A stretch of DNA of 64,000 nucleotides from Lucinisca nassula (lineage: Eukaryota; Mollusca; Bivalvia; Lucinida; Lucinidae). The DNA lies in contig CAUZLF010000230.1 in the NCBI GenBank assembly GCA_963580285.1, positions 98,567 to 162,566 of the forward strand, read 5' to 3'. Position 1 is the stretch's first letter; each line of letters opens with the position of its first letter. This document shows positions 1 through 10,132 of the stretch, piece after piece. The notes under the pieces were generated by a model. It had not been told where the DNA came from. It saw only the letters and a program-made list of their open reading frames with translations, and made no database searches. The position numbers and the translations under genes are program-made.

Positions 1-4
1 TCAA

Positions 5-271
5 ATGGTAGGAAATCCCAATCAGACTAAACCTAAGGCTCATTTGCGGCCTATACCTGCTTTTGATGAACCTTTCAGTCGAATAATTATAGACTGTGTG
101 GGTCCCTTGCCCAGAACTAAATCTGGCTGTGAATATCTTTTGACTATTATGTGTGCTTCCACACGTTTTCCTGAAGCCATTCTTCTAAGAAATATCAAAA
201 CTAAGACAATCGTCAGGGCCTTAGTGAAGTTTTTTACCTTTGTTGGTCTTCCCAAATCTATTCAGTCAGAC
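5..271 (+). pseudogene. Integrase core, first half (G1)
   Basis: The translation contains the start of an rve-type integrase core: IIIDCVGPLPRTKSG with the first catalytic Asp, then a CASTRFPEAI stretch and the segment leading to the second Asp (SIQSD). The frame runs off the left window edge, so the H2C2 zinc-binding region is outside. Similarity stops right after SIQSD, where foreign sequence begins; the rest of the core resumes near 1591. Integrase inserts the element cDNA into the host genome; this copy cannot because the core is interrupted. Confidence 0.8.
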
Positions 272-1590
272 CATTTTTTTTCGCCTGACGCGTCCGTAAT
301 CCAGTGTAAAAATGACCGCAGTCACATCAAAAGATGACAGCGGGTGTCCAATTGATCTCCAAATTTAGCTCGCTTTCGGATCAAAAGTTTACCGTTAATC
401 GTCGCCGCCAGGCTTGTTCAAGCAAGAAGAGTCGTCTGTATTACTCTCTCGGCCAATCCGAGCGTCACGGCTAGAAGATTGGCGGGTCAGTCTTGCGGTT
501 TGCGAGATGCAGCAATCTCGTGGCTGATTAACATTAATTGACTGTTTTGTTTCCGGACACATGAATACACAGTTGGATTATCCGTAATTTGATTGTTGAA
601 AAAATGTCGGAGGCATAATTAAAGGATGCGATAATCTAGTGTATAAATCGTCTTTATTACGATTCAAGAAAATTATGACTCGAGTTTGTCGCATTATCAA
701 GTTACCTTGATTAGGCCTATTTGAATGAAAGAAATTAATTATCAAGTGTTGAACTGCCTGCTAATAGTGGAGGTCCGGAACAGACACCTGTGGCATCTGA
801 TCTGGGCTTGCACTGTTGGTGTTTTTTTTTTTTTTTTTGTTTTTTTTTTTTGGCCCCACGTGGGGCTATTGTAATGGTCTTCGTCATACGTCCGTCCGTC
901 TTACAGATAACTCCTAGACGGTGATAGATAAAAACTTGAAACTTTGGGAACTGACAGATCTTTGGTCTGGGGAGTGCATGACACTTTCGGAATTTTGATC
1001 ACGCCCCTAGGGGTGGGCCCAGGTGGGGGGGGTCGAGTCCGCGGGGGGACAAAAATCAAAATTTCCAGAACATGGTCGTGTAACATATCAAAGAATCCAA
1101 AAGTTTCATATGCCATTTTATGAACTAGGATGTAGTGCATGGCCTGAACGGACTTGTCCTGTTGGTGAAGCCTGAACAGAGCCTGTACTACTGTTAACTG
1201 CTCACACTCAATTTAAACCCATATCCTGATGAATAAATTAATTTACCCAGTCCACCCCTGACTTTCAAAGCCTAATGTAATCTATCCATTCAAATTCACA
1301 ATCTGAGTGACAGTCTAAATCCTGATTAGATGGAAGCCATCTGATCTGGATCTCCACTGCAAGAAAAGGGTTTGTCGTGTTAAGCAGAATAAGGGTTCAA
1401 GCCCCAAAGTCTTTTGAAGTCACACTATACAGTACGCATTTAGCCATAATTGACACACGTTTTTAGGGTCAAACTCCAACTTTTCAAAATTTGACTCCAA
1501 CTTTTCAGATTTGAATCCAACTTTTTCCATGGATGGATTCTTAAACTCCTGTTTTCAAAATCCTAGTGAGAACTCTGGACCAAGGTTCAA
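272..1590. other. 1.3-kb insertion inside the G1 integrase, no gene recognised
   Basis: This stretch separates the two integrase halves. It starts with a T run and contains a long T-rich tract near 822-852 followed by GGCCCCACGTGGGGC (a perfect palindrome near 853-867), a G-rich segment near 1020-1050 and otherwise AT-rich DNA. No ORF in it resembles a known protein; the 79-aa minus-strand ORF at 901-1140 looks spurious. It could be an old non-autonomous element, but I see no clear terminal repeats. Confidence 0.5.
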
Positions 1591-1943
1591 ATTTTATGTC
1601 TGGAATTTTTTAACAAGTAATGCATGAACTAGGCATTGTACAGTATAAGTCATCGGCCTATCATCCTGAAAGTCAAGGCGCCCTTGAAAGATTCTATCAA
1701 ACATTGAAAAACATGATAAGATCATATTGCTTTGACACAGAGAAGGATTGGGATAAAGGCATCCATCTGCTTTTATTTGCTGTCAGAGAATCTGTGCAAG
1801 AATCTCTTGGCTTCAGTCCATTTGAATTAGTATTTGGCCATACTGTTCGTGGTCCTTTGAAACTTCTGAAATAGAAATTTCTCTCTAATGCTGACACTTC
1901 CTTCAATTCACTTCAGTATGTGTCCGATTTAAAAACTAGACTT
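1591..1943 (+). pseudogene. Integrase core, second half (G1)
   Basis: After the insertion the integrase frame resumes. The open part (1620-1874) shows the typical YHPESQGALERFYQTLK segment with the third catalytic residue (E of ALERF), then a tryptophan-containing helix and the FSPFELVFGHTVRGPL motif common to gypsy integrases. A TAG follows at 1872-1874, and the frame continues degenerately to the Penelope-like tip at 1944. Together with 5-271 all three acidic catalytic positions are recognisable but separated. Confidence 0.8.
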
Positions 1944-2043
1944 TCTGGTCGCTTAATGTTTGTGTTTCTTTCCCTTTGGTGTCTTTGATGGTTGGAGTAA
2001 GTTAATTGTATCGATTCCTGATCTTTGTTTTACTTCTACTTTT
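1944..2043 (+). mobile_element. Penelope-like (Naiad-type) 3' tip, 100 nt, inside G1 integrase
   Basis: The sequence from TCTGGTCGCTTAATG to TTTTACTTCTACTT matches the last ~100 nt of the Penelope-like family seen in full at 9563-10127 and 44717-45283. Integrase C-terminal coding resumes immediately after it, so this is an extremely 5'-truncated insertion. Confidence 0.85.
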
Positions 2044-2522
2044 TAAAAGCTTGTGAGGCTGCACGGACTAATCTTCAGTCAGCCCAAAGGAAATTGAAAC
2101 AGCTTTATGACATAGGGACAAAAGAAAGGAATTTTTAACCAGGTGATAAGGTACTAGCTCTTTTGCCTATTCCAGGAAAATCTTTGCAAGCCAGGTATTA
2201 TGGTCCATACACTGTAGACAAAAAGATCAGTGACGTAAATTACATAATAAACACTCCTGGGAGGCGCAAGCTAAAGCAGCTATGTCATATTAACATGCTT
2301 AAGGAATACATAGATAGGGACAATACATCTTTAACATCAGTCAATCTAGTTAGCTCTGTTCAATTTAATTCATGTGACAATGACTGTGAGGATATTAATT
2401 CAGTGAAATCGGATCCCACATCATCAAAACTTCAGATTTCTGACATTCTGAGGAATCTCGACCAGAAACAGTCACATCTAGAGCCAAATCAGCGGAATGA
2501 ACTGAAACGGCTGATTTTTTAA
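2044..2522 (+). pseudogene. Integrase C-terminal domain (G1)
   Basis: The ORF at 2163-2522 encodes the part downstream of the integrase core: a PGDKVLALLPIPG-like segment (just upstream, after an in-frame stop near 2139), then ARYYGPYTV, which is the GPY/F-type motif, and a HINMLKEY segment that ends many gypsy integrases. The following acidic linker leads directly toward the RT domain. This physical continuity shows that integrase precedes RT in one polyprotein rather than two unrelated fragments lying side by side. Confidence 0.75.
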
Positions 2523-3838
2523 TATAACACTTATTTCCTGACATTCCAACACGGACAGACAAAATATTTCACGATGTGGACAAAAATGGTTCTAACCCTG
2601 TAAAGCAACATTCATACAGGATGAATCCTATGAAACAAAAATATCTTAAAAAAAGAAGTTCAGTATCTATTAGACAATGACTTTATTGAACCAAGCCGAA
2701 GGAGTTCTCCTTGTATTCTTGTACCAAAGCCTGATGGGACATATCGTATGTGTACAGATTTAAGGAAAGTTAATTCCTTAAGTAAAACAGATAGCTTTCC
2801 TATTCCAAGAATGGATGACTGCATTGATAACATCGGGAATGCCAAATACATAACGGAATTCGACCTTCTGAAAGGATTTTGGCAAATTCCACTTACAGAT
2901 AGAGCAAAGGAGGTTTTGGCATTCACAACACCAGACGGATTATTTAACTATAAAGTCATGTCATTTTGAACGAAAAACTCTCCGGCAACATTTCAGCTTT
3001 TAATAAACATGGTAATTGCAGGGCTGGAAGGCTGCAGTGCTTATATTGATGACGCTATCATATACAATGACCAGTGGAATCAACATATTGGGACTATTAG
3101 AGCATTCTTTGATAGACTGAGTAATGCCAAATTGACAATCAATCTTGCTAAAAGTGAATTCTACCATGTAAGCATGACACTTCTAGGCCAAGTTGTAGGT
3201 CAAGGTCATGTGAAACCCACTGATGCTAAAGTTGAGGCTATCTCAAATTTTCCACGTGCAAAAGACAGCTTTTGCGATTTCTTGGTATGGCTGGTTATTA
3301 CAGAAAGTTCTGTAATTATTACTCTATATTTGTTGAGCCTTTGACAAATTTGCTCAGCAAAAGAACAAAATTCTATTGGAATGCAATATGCCAAAATGCT
3401 TTTGATAAACTTAAAGCCATACTCAAGAGTGAACCAGTTCTCTTAGCACTAAACTTTGAAAAGGAGTTTAAGCTAGCTGTAGATGCTAGTGACGTAGGTG
3501 CAGGTAGTGTTTTGTTGCAGGAAGATGAAAATGGTGCGGATCATCAAGTTTGCTACTTTTCCAAAAAGTTTAATAAGCATCAGAGAAATTACTCTTCCAT
3601 AGAGAAAGAGTGCTTGTCTCTGATTCTTGCTCTGCAACATTTTGAAGTTTATCTTACTCCTACTGCTGCGCCGATTGTTGTTTTCAGTGATCACAATCCA
3701 CTGACTTTCATACATAAAATGAAAAACAAAAATCAGCGGTTGCTCAGGTGGAGTCTTATGCTACAAGAGTATAATTTAGACATGAGACATATCAGAGGGA
3801 CAGATAACATTATCCCCAATGCTCTTTCAAGAACTTGA
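2523..3838 (+). pseudogene. Reverse transcriptase and RNase H (G1)
   Basis: RT motifs in order: SPCILVPKPDGTYRMCTDLR (2710-2770), FDLLKGFWQIPL (2860s, first catalytic Asp), KNSPATFQLL, then AYIDDAIIY (the YxDD box, near 3041-3067), and LGQVVGQG. The frame shifts near 2522 and 2968 and again near 3290, where the MAGYYRKF thumb motif continues in another frame. RNase H follows at about 3360-3838 with LAVDASDVGAGSVLLQ, a conserved Glu in SSIEKECLSL and FSDHNPLTF; the domain ends at a TGA (3836-3838) just before the polypurine tract. Catalytic motifs are kept, but the frameshifts make it non-functional. Confidence 0.9.
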
Positions 3839-3970
3839 GCAGTTTCGGGAATTGTGTTTTTCTTTCATACTGAAGTGGATTGTAGATGCATGTAATTTGA
3901 TATGCTAGGTTCAATATTTTATTATACTAAAAGCAAAAGAAAACTTTATTGCATAAATCTTTCTTTTCCT

Positions 3971-3983
3971 CGAAGAGGGGGAG
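3971..3983 (+). promoter_or_regulatory. Polypurine tract of G1
   Basis: CGAAGAGGGGGAG sits directly before the TG that opens the 3' LTR, the position and composition expected for the plus-strand primer of reverse transcription. Confidence 0.8.
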
Positions 3984-4147
3984 TGTTATGCATATGAGTT
4001 TATTTTTCTGATTCCCACTTTCACCCCACTGGGTGACCAAATAGTGCAATAAATATCTTGTTAATCTTCTTGTACAAGATTCTCGAAACTGAGTCACAGA
4101 TTAATTTCATTTTTGTAAACAACATGTTTACAAAGAAAAGTACTTCA

Positions 4148-4165
4148 GAACCTTCCAGAAAGTTC
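4148..4165 (+). promoter_or_regulatory. Heat-shock-element array in G1 LTR
   Basis: GAACCTTCCAGAAAGTTC is four perfectly alternating nGAAn/nTTCn units, the binding pattern of heat-shock factor trimers. It lies about 80 bp upstream of the LTR TATA box. Function is inferred from the motif only. Confidence 0.6.
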
Positions 4166-4216
4166 ATGTTTGCATTATTTTTAGAAAATTACATCACCTT
4201 ATTCCACAACCCTGTG

Positions 4217-4249
4217 GAACATTCTAGAGAAATCTTTGGGTCTATAAAA
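4217..4249 (+). promoter_or_regulatory. Second HSE-like site and TATA box (G1 LTR)
   Basis: GAACATTCTAGAG (4217-4229) is a near-consensus heat-shock element (last unit GAG instead of GAA). TATAAAA follows at 4243-4249. Spacing fits a core promoter in U3. Confidence 0.55.
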
Positions 4250-4536
4250 TAGCTTGATTTTTCTCATTGAGTCAGACTTTGGAGTTTGAAGTTTGGGCTT
4301 AAAAGAAAAGTTATTGCTAAATTCTGTGTTGGATTGTCAAAGGATATTACTTTTCATTTTAGACTGTGAATTCTTTGGGATCAAGGAAAATAGATTCACT
4401 CAGGATATTTCATGACAGCTAAGTACATTTAATTTTCTTACTTTTACAGGTTAAAGTTAACTTGTAAATAAATTTTGTTATTTTTTTTCCAAAAGGCTTG
4501 TTTGCTTTTTCTTTCTGCTACGCCTGGCTCGTAACA

Positions 4537-4765
4537 GTATCATGTCCCAGACACATTACATGATACCACACCCAGTCACATTATCCTGACACTGGGTCGA
4601 CCAGTCCTAGCTCTATCCCGTCAATGTGAGTGTCAAGCGAGGAGCAGCTAGTACCATTTTTAACGACTTTGGTATGTCGCGGCCCGGGATCGAACCCGTG
4701 ATTTTCCGTTCCCCGGAGCGGACACTCTACCAACTGAGCTATCGGGGCCGGTACGAAATGTTGAA
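4537..4765 (-). mobile_element. tRNA-headed SINE
   Basis: On the minus strand the head (about 4749 to 4680) has pol III promoter boxes: TAGCTCAGTTGGTAGAG (box A) and GGGTTCGATCC (box B). The body runs down to 4537 and abuts the G1 LTR. The spurious minus ORF here, containing APIAQLVECPLRG, is the usual conceptual translation of such tRNA-type SINE heads. The anticodon arm is degenerate, so it is not a functional tRNA gene. Confidence 0.75.
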
Positions 4766-5212
4766 ATATTTGACTTCGATATGTATGCATTGATATGCAC
4801 GTCGGAAAGAGTTAATCATTGACAGAAAGGGAAATTGTTGTTTAATTGGACAAGCCCTTACTTTTTAAAAAAATGAAGTTTTTTTTTGCAGTTGTTCTGT
4901 AATGTGAAGATGTTACTACCTGCTAACTTTGATAGCAGGATATTTTCTAAATGCGCGGGTGCACAGATTGTTCAGTTTACATTACACATAGAATCTTCTA
5001 CCAAACACTTTCTGACAAGTCTATTTAATTTTTAAGTGATTAATTTAATGTAAATTAAAATATAGCGAGATTGATCATAAATTTAAATGTAACCAGCTTT
5101 ATCGCAGTACGGGTTATATTTTCTTTCTTATCCTTTCGGATCCTTTCGGATCATTAATACCACTCCTCATTTGGCCTAAAATAAGAAATACAGTTTTTCC
5201 CTTTTGACAAAT
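4766..5212. other. No gene seen
   Basis: AT-rich DNA without a recognisable gene or repeat boundary; a short TCCTTTCGGA direct duplication occurs near 5133-5152. Confidence 0.5.
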
Positions 5213-5657
5213 AGAAGTGAAGGCAATGATCAGGAATCGATACAATTAACCCACAGCTTCCATCAGAGGCACCAAGGGAAAGAAACACAAACATTAATTA
5301 ACCAATAGCGGAAAGCCAAAAGGACAGTCACTTTCCCACAAAATGGTTAGCTATCCAAAACAAAAATATAAGAGATACACACACTCTAAGACAAACCATA
5401 ACAAAAATAAACCGCGACAGAAGAACCGCCTTTAAACGATTTCTACAGGTGTGTGTGTGTGTGGGGGGGGTGTCTTAAATCGATTTAAGCGGCCGCAATA
5501 CTCGCCCTTACTTCCGTGGCAATTTAGACAAATACTTTGTTCAGTCTGCATGAAGGTCTCCAAACTCATCAGTGTCCATCTCCGAGAACACAAAAATCCA
5601 ACAATCACATAGATGAAACAACGGTGAGGACTCGACAGCAAGAAACCACTGAAATGC
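5213..5657 (-). mobile_element. Penelope-like 3' region, subfamily B
   Basis: Reverse complement of the 3' non-coding region of the family. The tip here reads TCATTGCCTTCACTTCTATT instead of TCTTTGTTTTACTTCTACTT, which defines a second subfamily (B). It includes the AATCGATT palindrome followed by a G/C run and (GT)n near 5447-5470. No coding part remains. Confidence 0.8.
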
Positions 5658-5921
5658 CACTTTAATTCATGTTTTTGATATAACTGTTTGAGACCCTTTT
5701 TTGTCTTTTTGATATTATAATTATTAGACTTGGCAGTAAATTTAAGACAAACTTTATGTGTGCCGATTGTGATTATCCTTGCACATGCTGTTGCATATTT
5801 TCTTTATTTTATGATGAGAGGGACTAAACATTGTTTTTCTCGAACAAAAATCAGGTCGATACAGTTGAAGTTTTTAATTTAATTTGTTTAAAATTAGTCA
5901 CTTGCCGTTTTATTTAAACAG
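5658..5921. other. No gene seen
   Basis: AT-rich spacer between two Penelope-like fragments. Confidence 0.5.
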
Positions 5922-7245
5922 ATGGTTCATCCGATACGTCCTTCTGAAATTAGACTAATTAAAGTAAATTCTTCTGAAACACCCTTTCTGTGTTTAGGTT
6001 TAAGAGGCACGTTGCTGCTGTTTCATCCGAAGTATTCGACAAAAAGATCTGTTGTGAATTTTACACTATTTAATTACCTATTTTTCTGGACGGCAATGTC
6101 CCTCGCTCCACTTATTATTTGGAATGAATAGCTCGTCCTATTCATTTTGCTCGTGCATGTTCTCAGGTCAGCAACTTTAATATTTTACTTCCCTACTGCT
6201 CAGCTTCTTACACAAGGCTATAGGTATCAGAAGCTGCCTAAGGCTTTTTCAAAGTTAAATAAAAGGTACTCTGTTTTGATTTCTAAATATAGCAGTGGCT
6301 TGATAACACTTCTGCAGCAAAGAATACCGGAGTTTTATTTTGATATAGTTTATAATTTAAGAGACATCGTTTGCAAAATCGATTAATAGGTTACAACTTA
6401 TAAACCCTGTCTTAATAGTTATAACACGGATGTTTTACGATAGCTAGTGACCCGGGCCTTAGATTCAATCTCTTTAGTAATGACTTTAGTACCCCATTTC
6501 GTAAAATCGTTCGTCGATATATAAAGATTGGGTACAACATAAATGTTATAAAACAGTCTGCATGCATGGTGGTTAATCCAATCACGGTTGGCAACTTTGC
6601 TTCCCTCTATGATTGAACACCGGTGGGTCGGGCCTAAGATTATATGACAGTTCCAGCGTAAAAACATAAATGGAATTTTATTTTAGTACTCTTTATGTTG
6701 GTTGGCGCCTGATGCTCCGTCTTTGGTCGGGCCCCTCGGAGTCTAACTGTTGGTTTTCTTTTGCTCCAGCAATTCTGTTGCTGTATGCTGTCGAGTCCTC
6801 AACCTTGTTTCATCTCTGTAGTTTTTTTATTTGTATGTTCTCGGAGATGTTACACTAATGAGTTAGGAAGCCTTCATGCGGACTAAACAAAATTAGTGTT
6901 TGCCGCGACAGAGGTAAGGGCGATGATTATGGCCATGTAAAATCGATTTAAGCCCCCCCCCCCTCTCCAGTGGAATTCTTTCCACTGACCACTCCAAGGC
7001 GGTTCTTCTGTGGCAGTTTATTTATGTTGTTGTTTGTTACTTACTGTGTGTATCACTTGTTTCTTTTTATTTTGGATGGCCATTTGGCCATTTTGTGGGA
7101 AAGTAACTGTTCTTATGGCCTTCCTTTGTTTAGGTTTCCATTATGGTCTGGTCGCTTCATGTTTGTGTGTCTTTCCCTTTGGTGTCTTTGATTGGTGGAG
7201 TTAGTTAATTGTATCGATTCCTGATCTTTGTTTTACTTCTAGTGT
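5922..7245 (+). pseudogene. Highly degenerate Penelope-like RT C-terminus plus 3' region
   Basis: Alignable throughout with the 44052-45283 copy: it starts at the GATGG equivalent of the FDGLISQIYP segment, keeps traces of NSSDTEAPFLDLHL, and continues through a decayed C-terminal coding part (stop codons and frameshifts throughout) into the 3' non-coding region and tip (GATCTTTGTTTTACTTCTA). Its divergence is clearly greater than that of the neighbouring 7500-10127 copy, so it is an older insertion. Confidence 0.75.
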
Positions 7246-7499
7246 TCTTTTACTGGTTGTGAGATTTTTTTGGAGTTTTCTACGAGACTCTATTGTTGTT
7301 TCATCACCGTGACTTTGTTCCCGTGACCTAGTGTGTATCTGAGCTGCCTCTTAATCATAAGGTCTCCTACCGCTGCGGGTTCAGACATCTTTTGAGTCAC
7401 ATGTGACACGCCAAGTTCTGCAACGATTGGTCCCGTGCTTTTCCTCCTGTAAATCTTCGGTTTTCGCAAGCCTCTGATTAACAATTATTCGAAATAAGT
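7246..7499. other. No gene seen
   Basis: Spacer between an old and a younger Penelope-like copy. No GIY-YIG endonuclease coding is visible here, so the following copy is 5'-truncated. Confidence 0.5.
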
Positions 7500-8437
7500 G
7501 AAAGAATTTTAAAAAAGCGCTACAAAGAATCGAGAAAAGTCTAAGGATTTGACTGCTATAAATATAACAAACCTGTTAGATCTATCATTTTTAATTTCAA
7601 TAAACTTGTTTCAGATCTTGATATTGATACTAATACTCCTGATTCATGCGATTGTAAAAACTCAAAGTATTGCTATCCTGCTGCTGGTCATGTAATAACT
7701 GGCAATTTGAAAATTATTCCTGATTCTAGGATAAGGAATATAATTTCTAAAGGACCGAAATATCGGTTTCCTTCTAAAATTGATTTCAGTAAATGTAGAG
7801 ATGAAATCGCTGCTTCCTTGAATGAATTCGGTAATCGATGGTGTAAGCGAGAGTATGTTGAGCATAAAGCCCTTAAGGACTGGAAACTTAGCATTTTAAA
7901 ACTAGTGAATAAACGCATTTCTTTCTATTCTAAAAATACTAACTTATTACCTCCTAAGCCCAAGACGTCTTTACGTCATCTTAAACTAGGTATTCAAGAA
8001 TTTCATAAGAAGTCTGTTTTGAGCCCTGCAGACAAGGCCGCTAACAACGTCGTCGTTGTGTGACGGCTCCACTATGTTAACACGCTTAAGCAGGAGCTTG
8101 GTGGTACTAAGGCCTATGTACTTCAGCCTTTAGCTGAAGAGAGAGCTATAGTAGATAAACATGTTTATCTTTCAGCCACCAAGTTTGCTGTGTGTTAACG
8201 AAGGCCAAGACAAGCTTCCTACGCTATACTGGTTACCAAAACTTCATAAAAAAACCTTACAAAGCACGGTTTAATGCAAATTCTAGCTCTTGCACTACCA
8301 CTGAACTTTCTAAATTATTAACTTCCTGTCTTACTGCTATTTAAACGCATGTAATTAAATATTGTGATAAAGTCTTTGAAAGATCAGGAAGAAATCTGTT
8401 TTGGTCTATAAAAAATTCGAATGAGGTTTTAAATAAA
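7500..8437 (+). pseudogene. Naiad-type CxC linker and N-terminal RT part, with in-frame TGA
   Basis: In the frame of 7707, about 50 residues upstream of the TTG codon at 7707 read through a DSCDCKNSKYCYPAAGHV segment: CDC is the CxC motif of N-terminal-endonuclease Penelope-like elements, with further Cys nearby. The frame continues through FSKCRDEIAASLNEFGNRW and PADKAANNVVVV until TGA at 8061-8063; the same frame then continues as RLHYVNTLKQEL. Extra breaks specific to this copy are a lost dinucleotide near 8195 that creates TAA, an extra A near 8252 and a TAA near 8342. The TGA is shared with the copies at 30224 and 37536. Confidence 0.7.
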
Positions 8438-9562
8438 TTGAAATCTAGACATTTTCGTGCTTCTAGTCTGTCAACCTACGATTTTTCCACTCTTTACACT
8501 ACACTTCCTCATAATCTTATAAAAGAAAAGCTTAATGATTTAATTGAATGGGCTTTTCACAGAGAAGATTCTCTCTATCTTGCATGTAATGTCAGAAATG
8601 CATTTTTCACTTCTAAAGAGCATAAGAATTGTACACTCTGGTCATGTCAGAAAGTGTGTGATGCCCTCACCTTTCTACTTGACAATATTTATATTAGATT
8701 CGGTACTATGTTATTTAGACAAATTGTGGGTATTCCGATGGATACTAATTGCGCACCTCTTGTGGCTGATCTGTTCTTGTATTGTTATGAAAGAGACTTC
8801 ATTTTGTCGCTTTCCATTGATAACGAATCTGAAATTATTGAAGCTTTTAGTTCTACTTCTAGATATTTAGATGTTTTATTAAATATTGATAATACCTATT
8901 TTGATGGTTTGATCAGTCAGATTTATCCCCTAGAACTTCAGTTAAATAAAGCAAATTCTTCTGATACCGAGGCCCCGTTTTTGGATTTACATCTATCTAT
9001 TGTAGATGGATTTGTTTCGTGCAAAATCTATGATAAACGCGATGACTTTGATTTTGAGATTGTAAATTTTCCTTTTTTGGATGGTGATGTTCCTCGTGCG
9101 CCATCCTATGGCGTTTATATTTCGCAATTAATTCGATTTGCTAGAGTGTGTAGTCATGTAACTGACTTCAACACTCGTAATAAATTATTAACGGCTAAAC
9201 TCCTTAATCAGGGTTATCGGTACCATAAACTACGCAAAGCCTTTTCAAAATTTTATAGACGCCATTCTGATTTAATTTCAAAATTCAATATTGGACTTAA
9301 ATCTCTTCTGCAACAAGGTCTATCGGAACCCGAATTTTATGGTGACTTAGTATATAAATTCAGAAAAAAATATAACCACAATGACTTCAGCACCCAATTT
9401 CGTAAAATCATTCTTCGATATAAAAAGATTGGGTACAACATGGATATTATACGACAGACTGCATGCATGGTAGTTAACCCAATCACGGTTGGCAACTTTG
9501 CTTCCCTCTTTAATTGCACGCCGGTGGGTCAGGCCTCAGATTCTATGACGGCTCCAACGTAA
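8438..9562 (+). pseudogene. Penelope-like reverse transcriptase, catalytic and C-terminal part
   Basis: A 374-residue open frame. RT motifs: TYDFSTLYTTLPHNLI (motif A, first Asp), GIPMDTNCAPLVADLF (motif B; relatives in this window have GIPMGTNCAP, so G is changed to D) and SRYLDVLLNI (motif C; relatives have YLDD, so the second catalytic Asp is Val). Downstream are FLDLHLSI, KIYDKRDDFDFEIVNFPF, a YGVYISQLIRFAR segment and a basic C-terminus ending SDSMTAPT. The frame opens near a TTG/GTG-type codon in the track, not a real start; the true frame comes from upstream. Two active-site changes make this copy dead although its frame is long. Confidence 0.85.
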
Positions 9563-10127
9563 AGGCTTATTGAAAATTAGAGAGATAATGTTGGTTGGTG
9601 CCTGATGCCCTGTCTCTGGTCGGGCTCATCGGAGTCTAACTGTTGGTTTTCTTTTGCTCCAGCGTTTCAGTGGTTTCTTGCTGTCGAGTCCTCACCGTTG
9701 TCTCACCTCTGTGGTTCTTTGATTTTTGTGTTCACTGATGTTGCACTGATGAGTTAAGAGGCCTTCATGCGGACTGAACAGATTATTTGTCTAAATCGCG
9801 ACGGAGGTGGGGGCGAGGATTGTGGCCACGTAAAATCGATTTAAGCCCCCAGTGGAAATCTTCCACTGACCGTTCCAAGGCGGCTCTTCTGTGGCGATTT
9901 ATTTATGTTGTTGTTTGTTACTTACTGTGTGTATCACTTGTGTCTTTTGGTTTTGGATGACAATATGGCCATTTTGTGGGAAAGTGGCTGTCCTTGTGGC
10001 CTTCCTTTGTTTGGGTTTCCGTTGTGGCCTGGTCGCTTGGTGTTTGTGTTTCTTTCCCTTTGGTGTCTTTTGTGGGTGGAGTAAGTTAATTGTATCAATT
10101 CCTGATCTTTGTTTTATTTCTACTTTA
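9563..10127 (+). promoter_or_regulatory. 3' non-coding region of the Penelope-like family with conserved foldbacks
   Basis: About 565 nt, repeated with little change after each copy. Fixed landmarks: CTGATGAG...CTGAACAAATTATTTGTC-type segment (here slightly decayed), the palindrome AATCGATT, a C run, the hairpin CAGTGGAAATCTTCCACTG (8-bp stem), the palindrome ATGGCCATATGGCCAT (changed in this copy), and the tip ending in ACTTCTACTT. Such conserved structure at the 3' end is where the element's own RT is expected to start copying; that role is inferred. Confidence 0.6.
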
Positions 10128-10132
10128 TACCA

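Larger units (their letters stand above)
1..4536 (+). mobile_element. Ty3/gypsy LTR retrotransposon G1 (3' part), integrase upstream of RT
   Basis: On the plus strand the order is integrase core, integrase C-terminal (GPY/F-like) domain, reverse transcriptase, RNase H, polypurine tract, 3' LTR. Standard Ty3/gypsy elements place integrase last; this order matches the Gmr1-like group, which is gypsy by sequence but copia-like in order. Gag, protease and 5' LTR lie before the window. The element is dead: the integrase core is split by a 1.3-kb insertion (272-1590), the integrase C-terminus is split by a Penelope-like tip (1944-2043), and there are frameshifts near 2520, 2968 and 3290. The 3' LTR keeps TG...CA ends. 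Confidence 0.85.
3984..4536 (+). repeat. 3' LTR of G1 (553 bp)
   Basis: Starts TGTTATGCATATG after the polypurine tract and ends GGCTCGTAACA, giving a perfect TGTTA/TAACA terminal inverted repeat. It contains heat-shock-type elements (4148-4165 and 4217-4229), a TATA box (TATAAAA, 4243-4249) and a polyadenylation signal AATAAA (4467-4472), so U3, R and U5 can be ordered. No 5' LTR is present in the window for dating. Confidence 0.85.
7500..10127 (+). mobile_element. Penelope-like (Naiad-type) element, copy d, 5'-truncated
   Basis: One of the longest copies: CxC linker, full RT and complete 3' non-coding region ending TTTTATTTCTACTTT. Naiads are Penelope-like elements in which a GIY-YIG endonuclease sits N-terminal to RT, joined by a CxC linker. 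Here the linker and RT are present and the endonuclease is missing because the 5' end is cut off. The copy is inactive: TGA at 8061-8063, TAA at 7542 and 8341-region, a frameshift near 8255, and substitutions in the RT active site. Confidence 0.75.

Noticed and set aside
4680..4749. Functional tRNA gene
   Set aside because: Box A and B are good but the anticodon arm and acceptor pairing are poor and a SINE body follows; called as SINE head.
6970..7204. Small membrane protein family (hydrophobic ORFs at 7010, 9891, 18684, 19545, 49684)
   Set aside because: They recur only in the T/G-rich 3' non-coding region of the Penelope-like family, with frames not preserved in all copies.
5922..10127. 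Tandem pseudo-LTR arrangement of one Penelope-like insertion
   Set aside because: The upstream copy (5922-7245) is far more diverged than the downstream one, so they are separate events.
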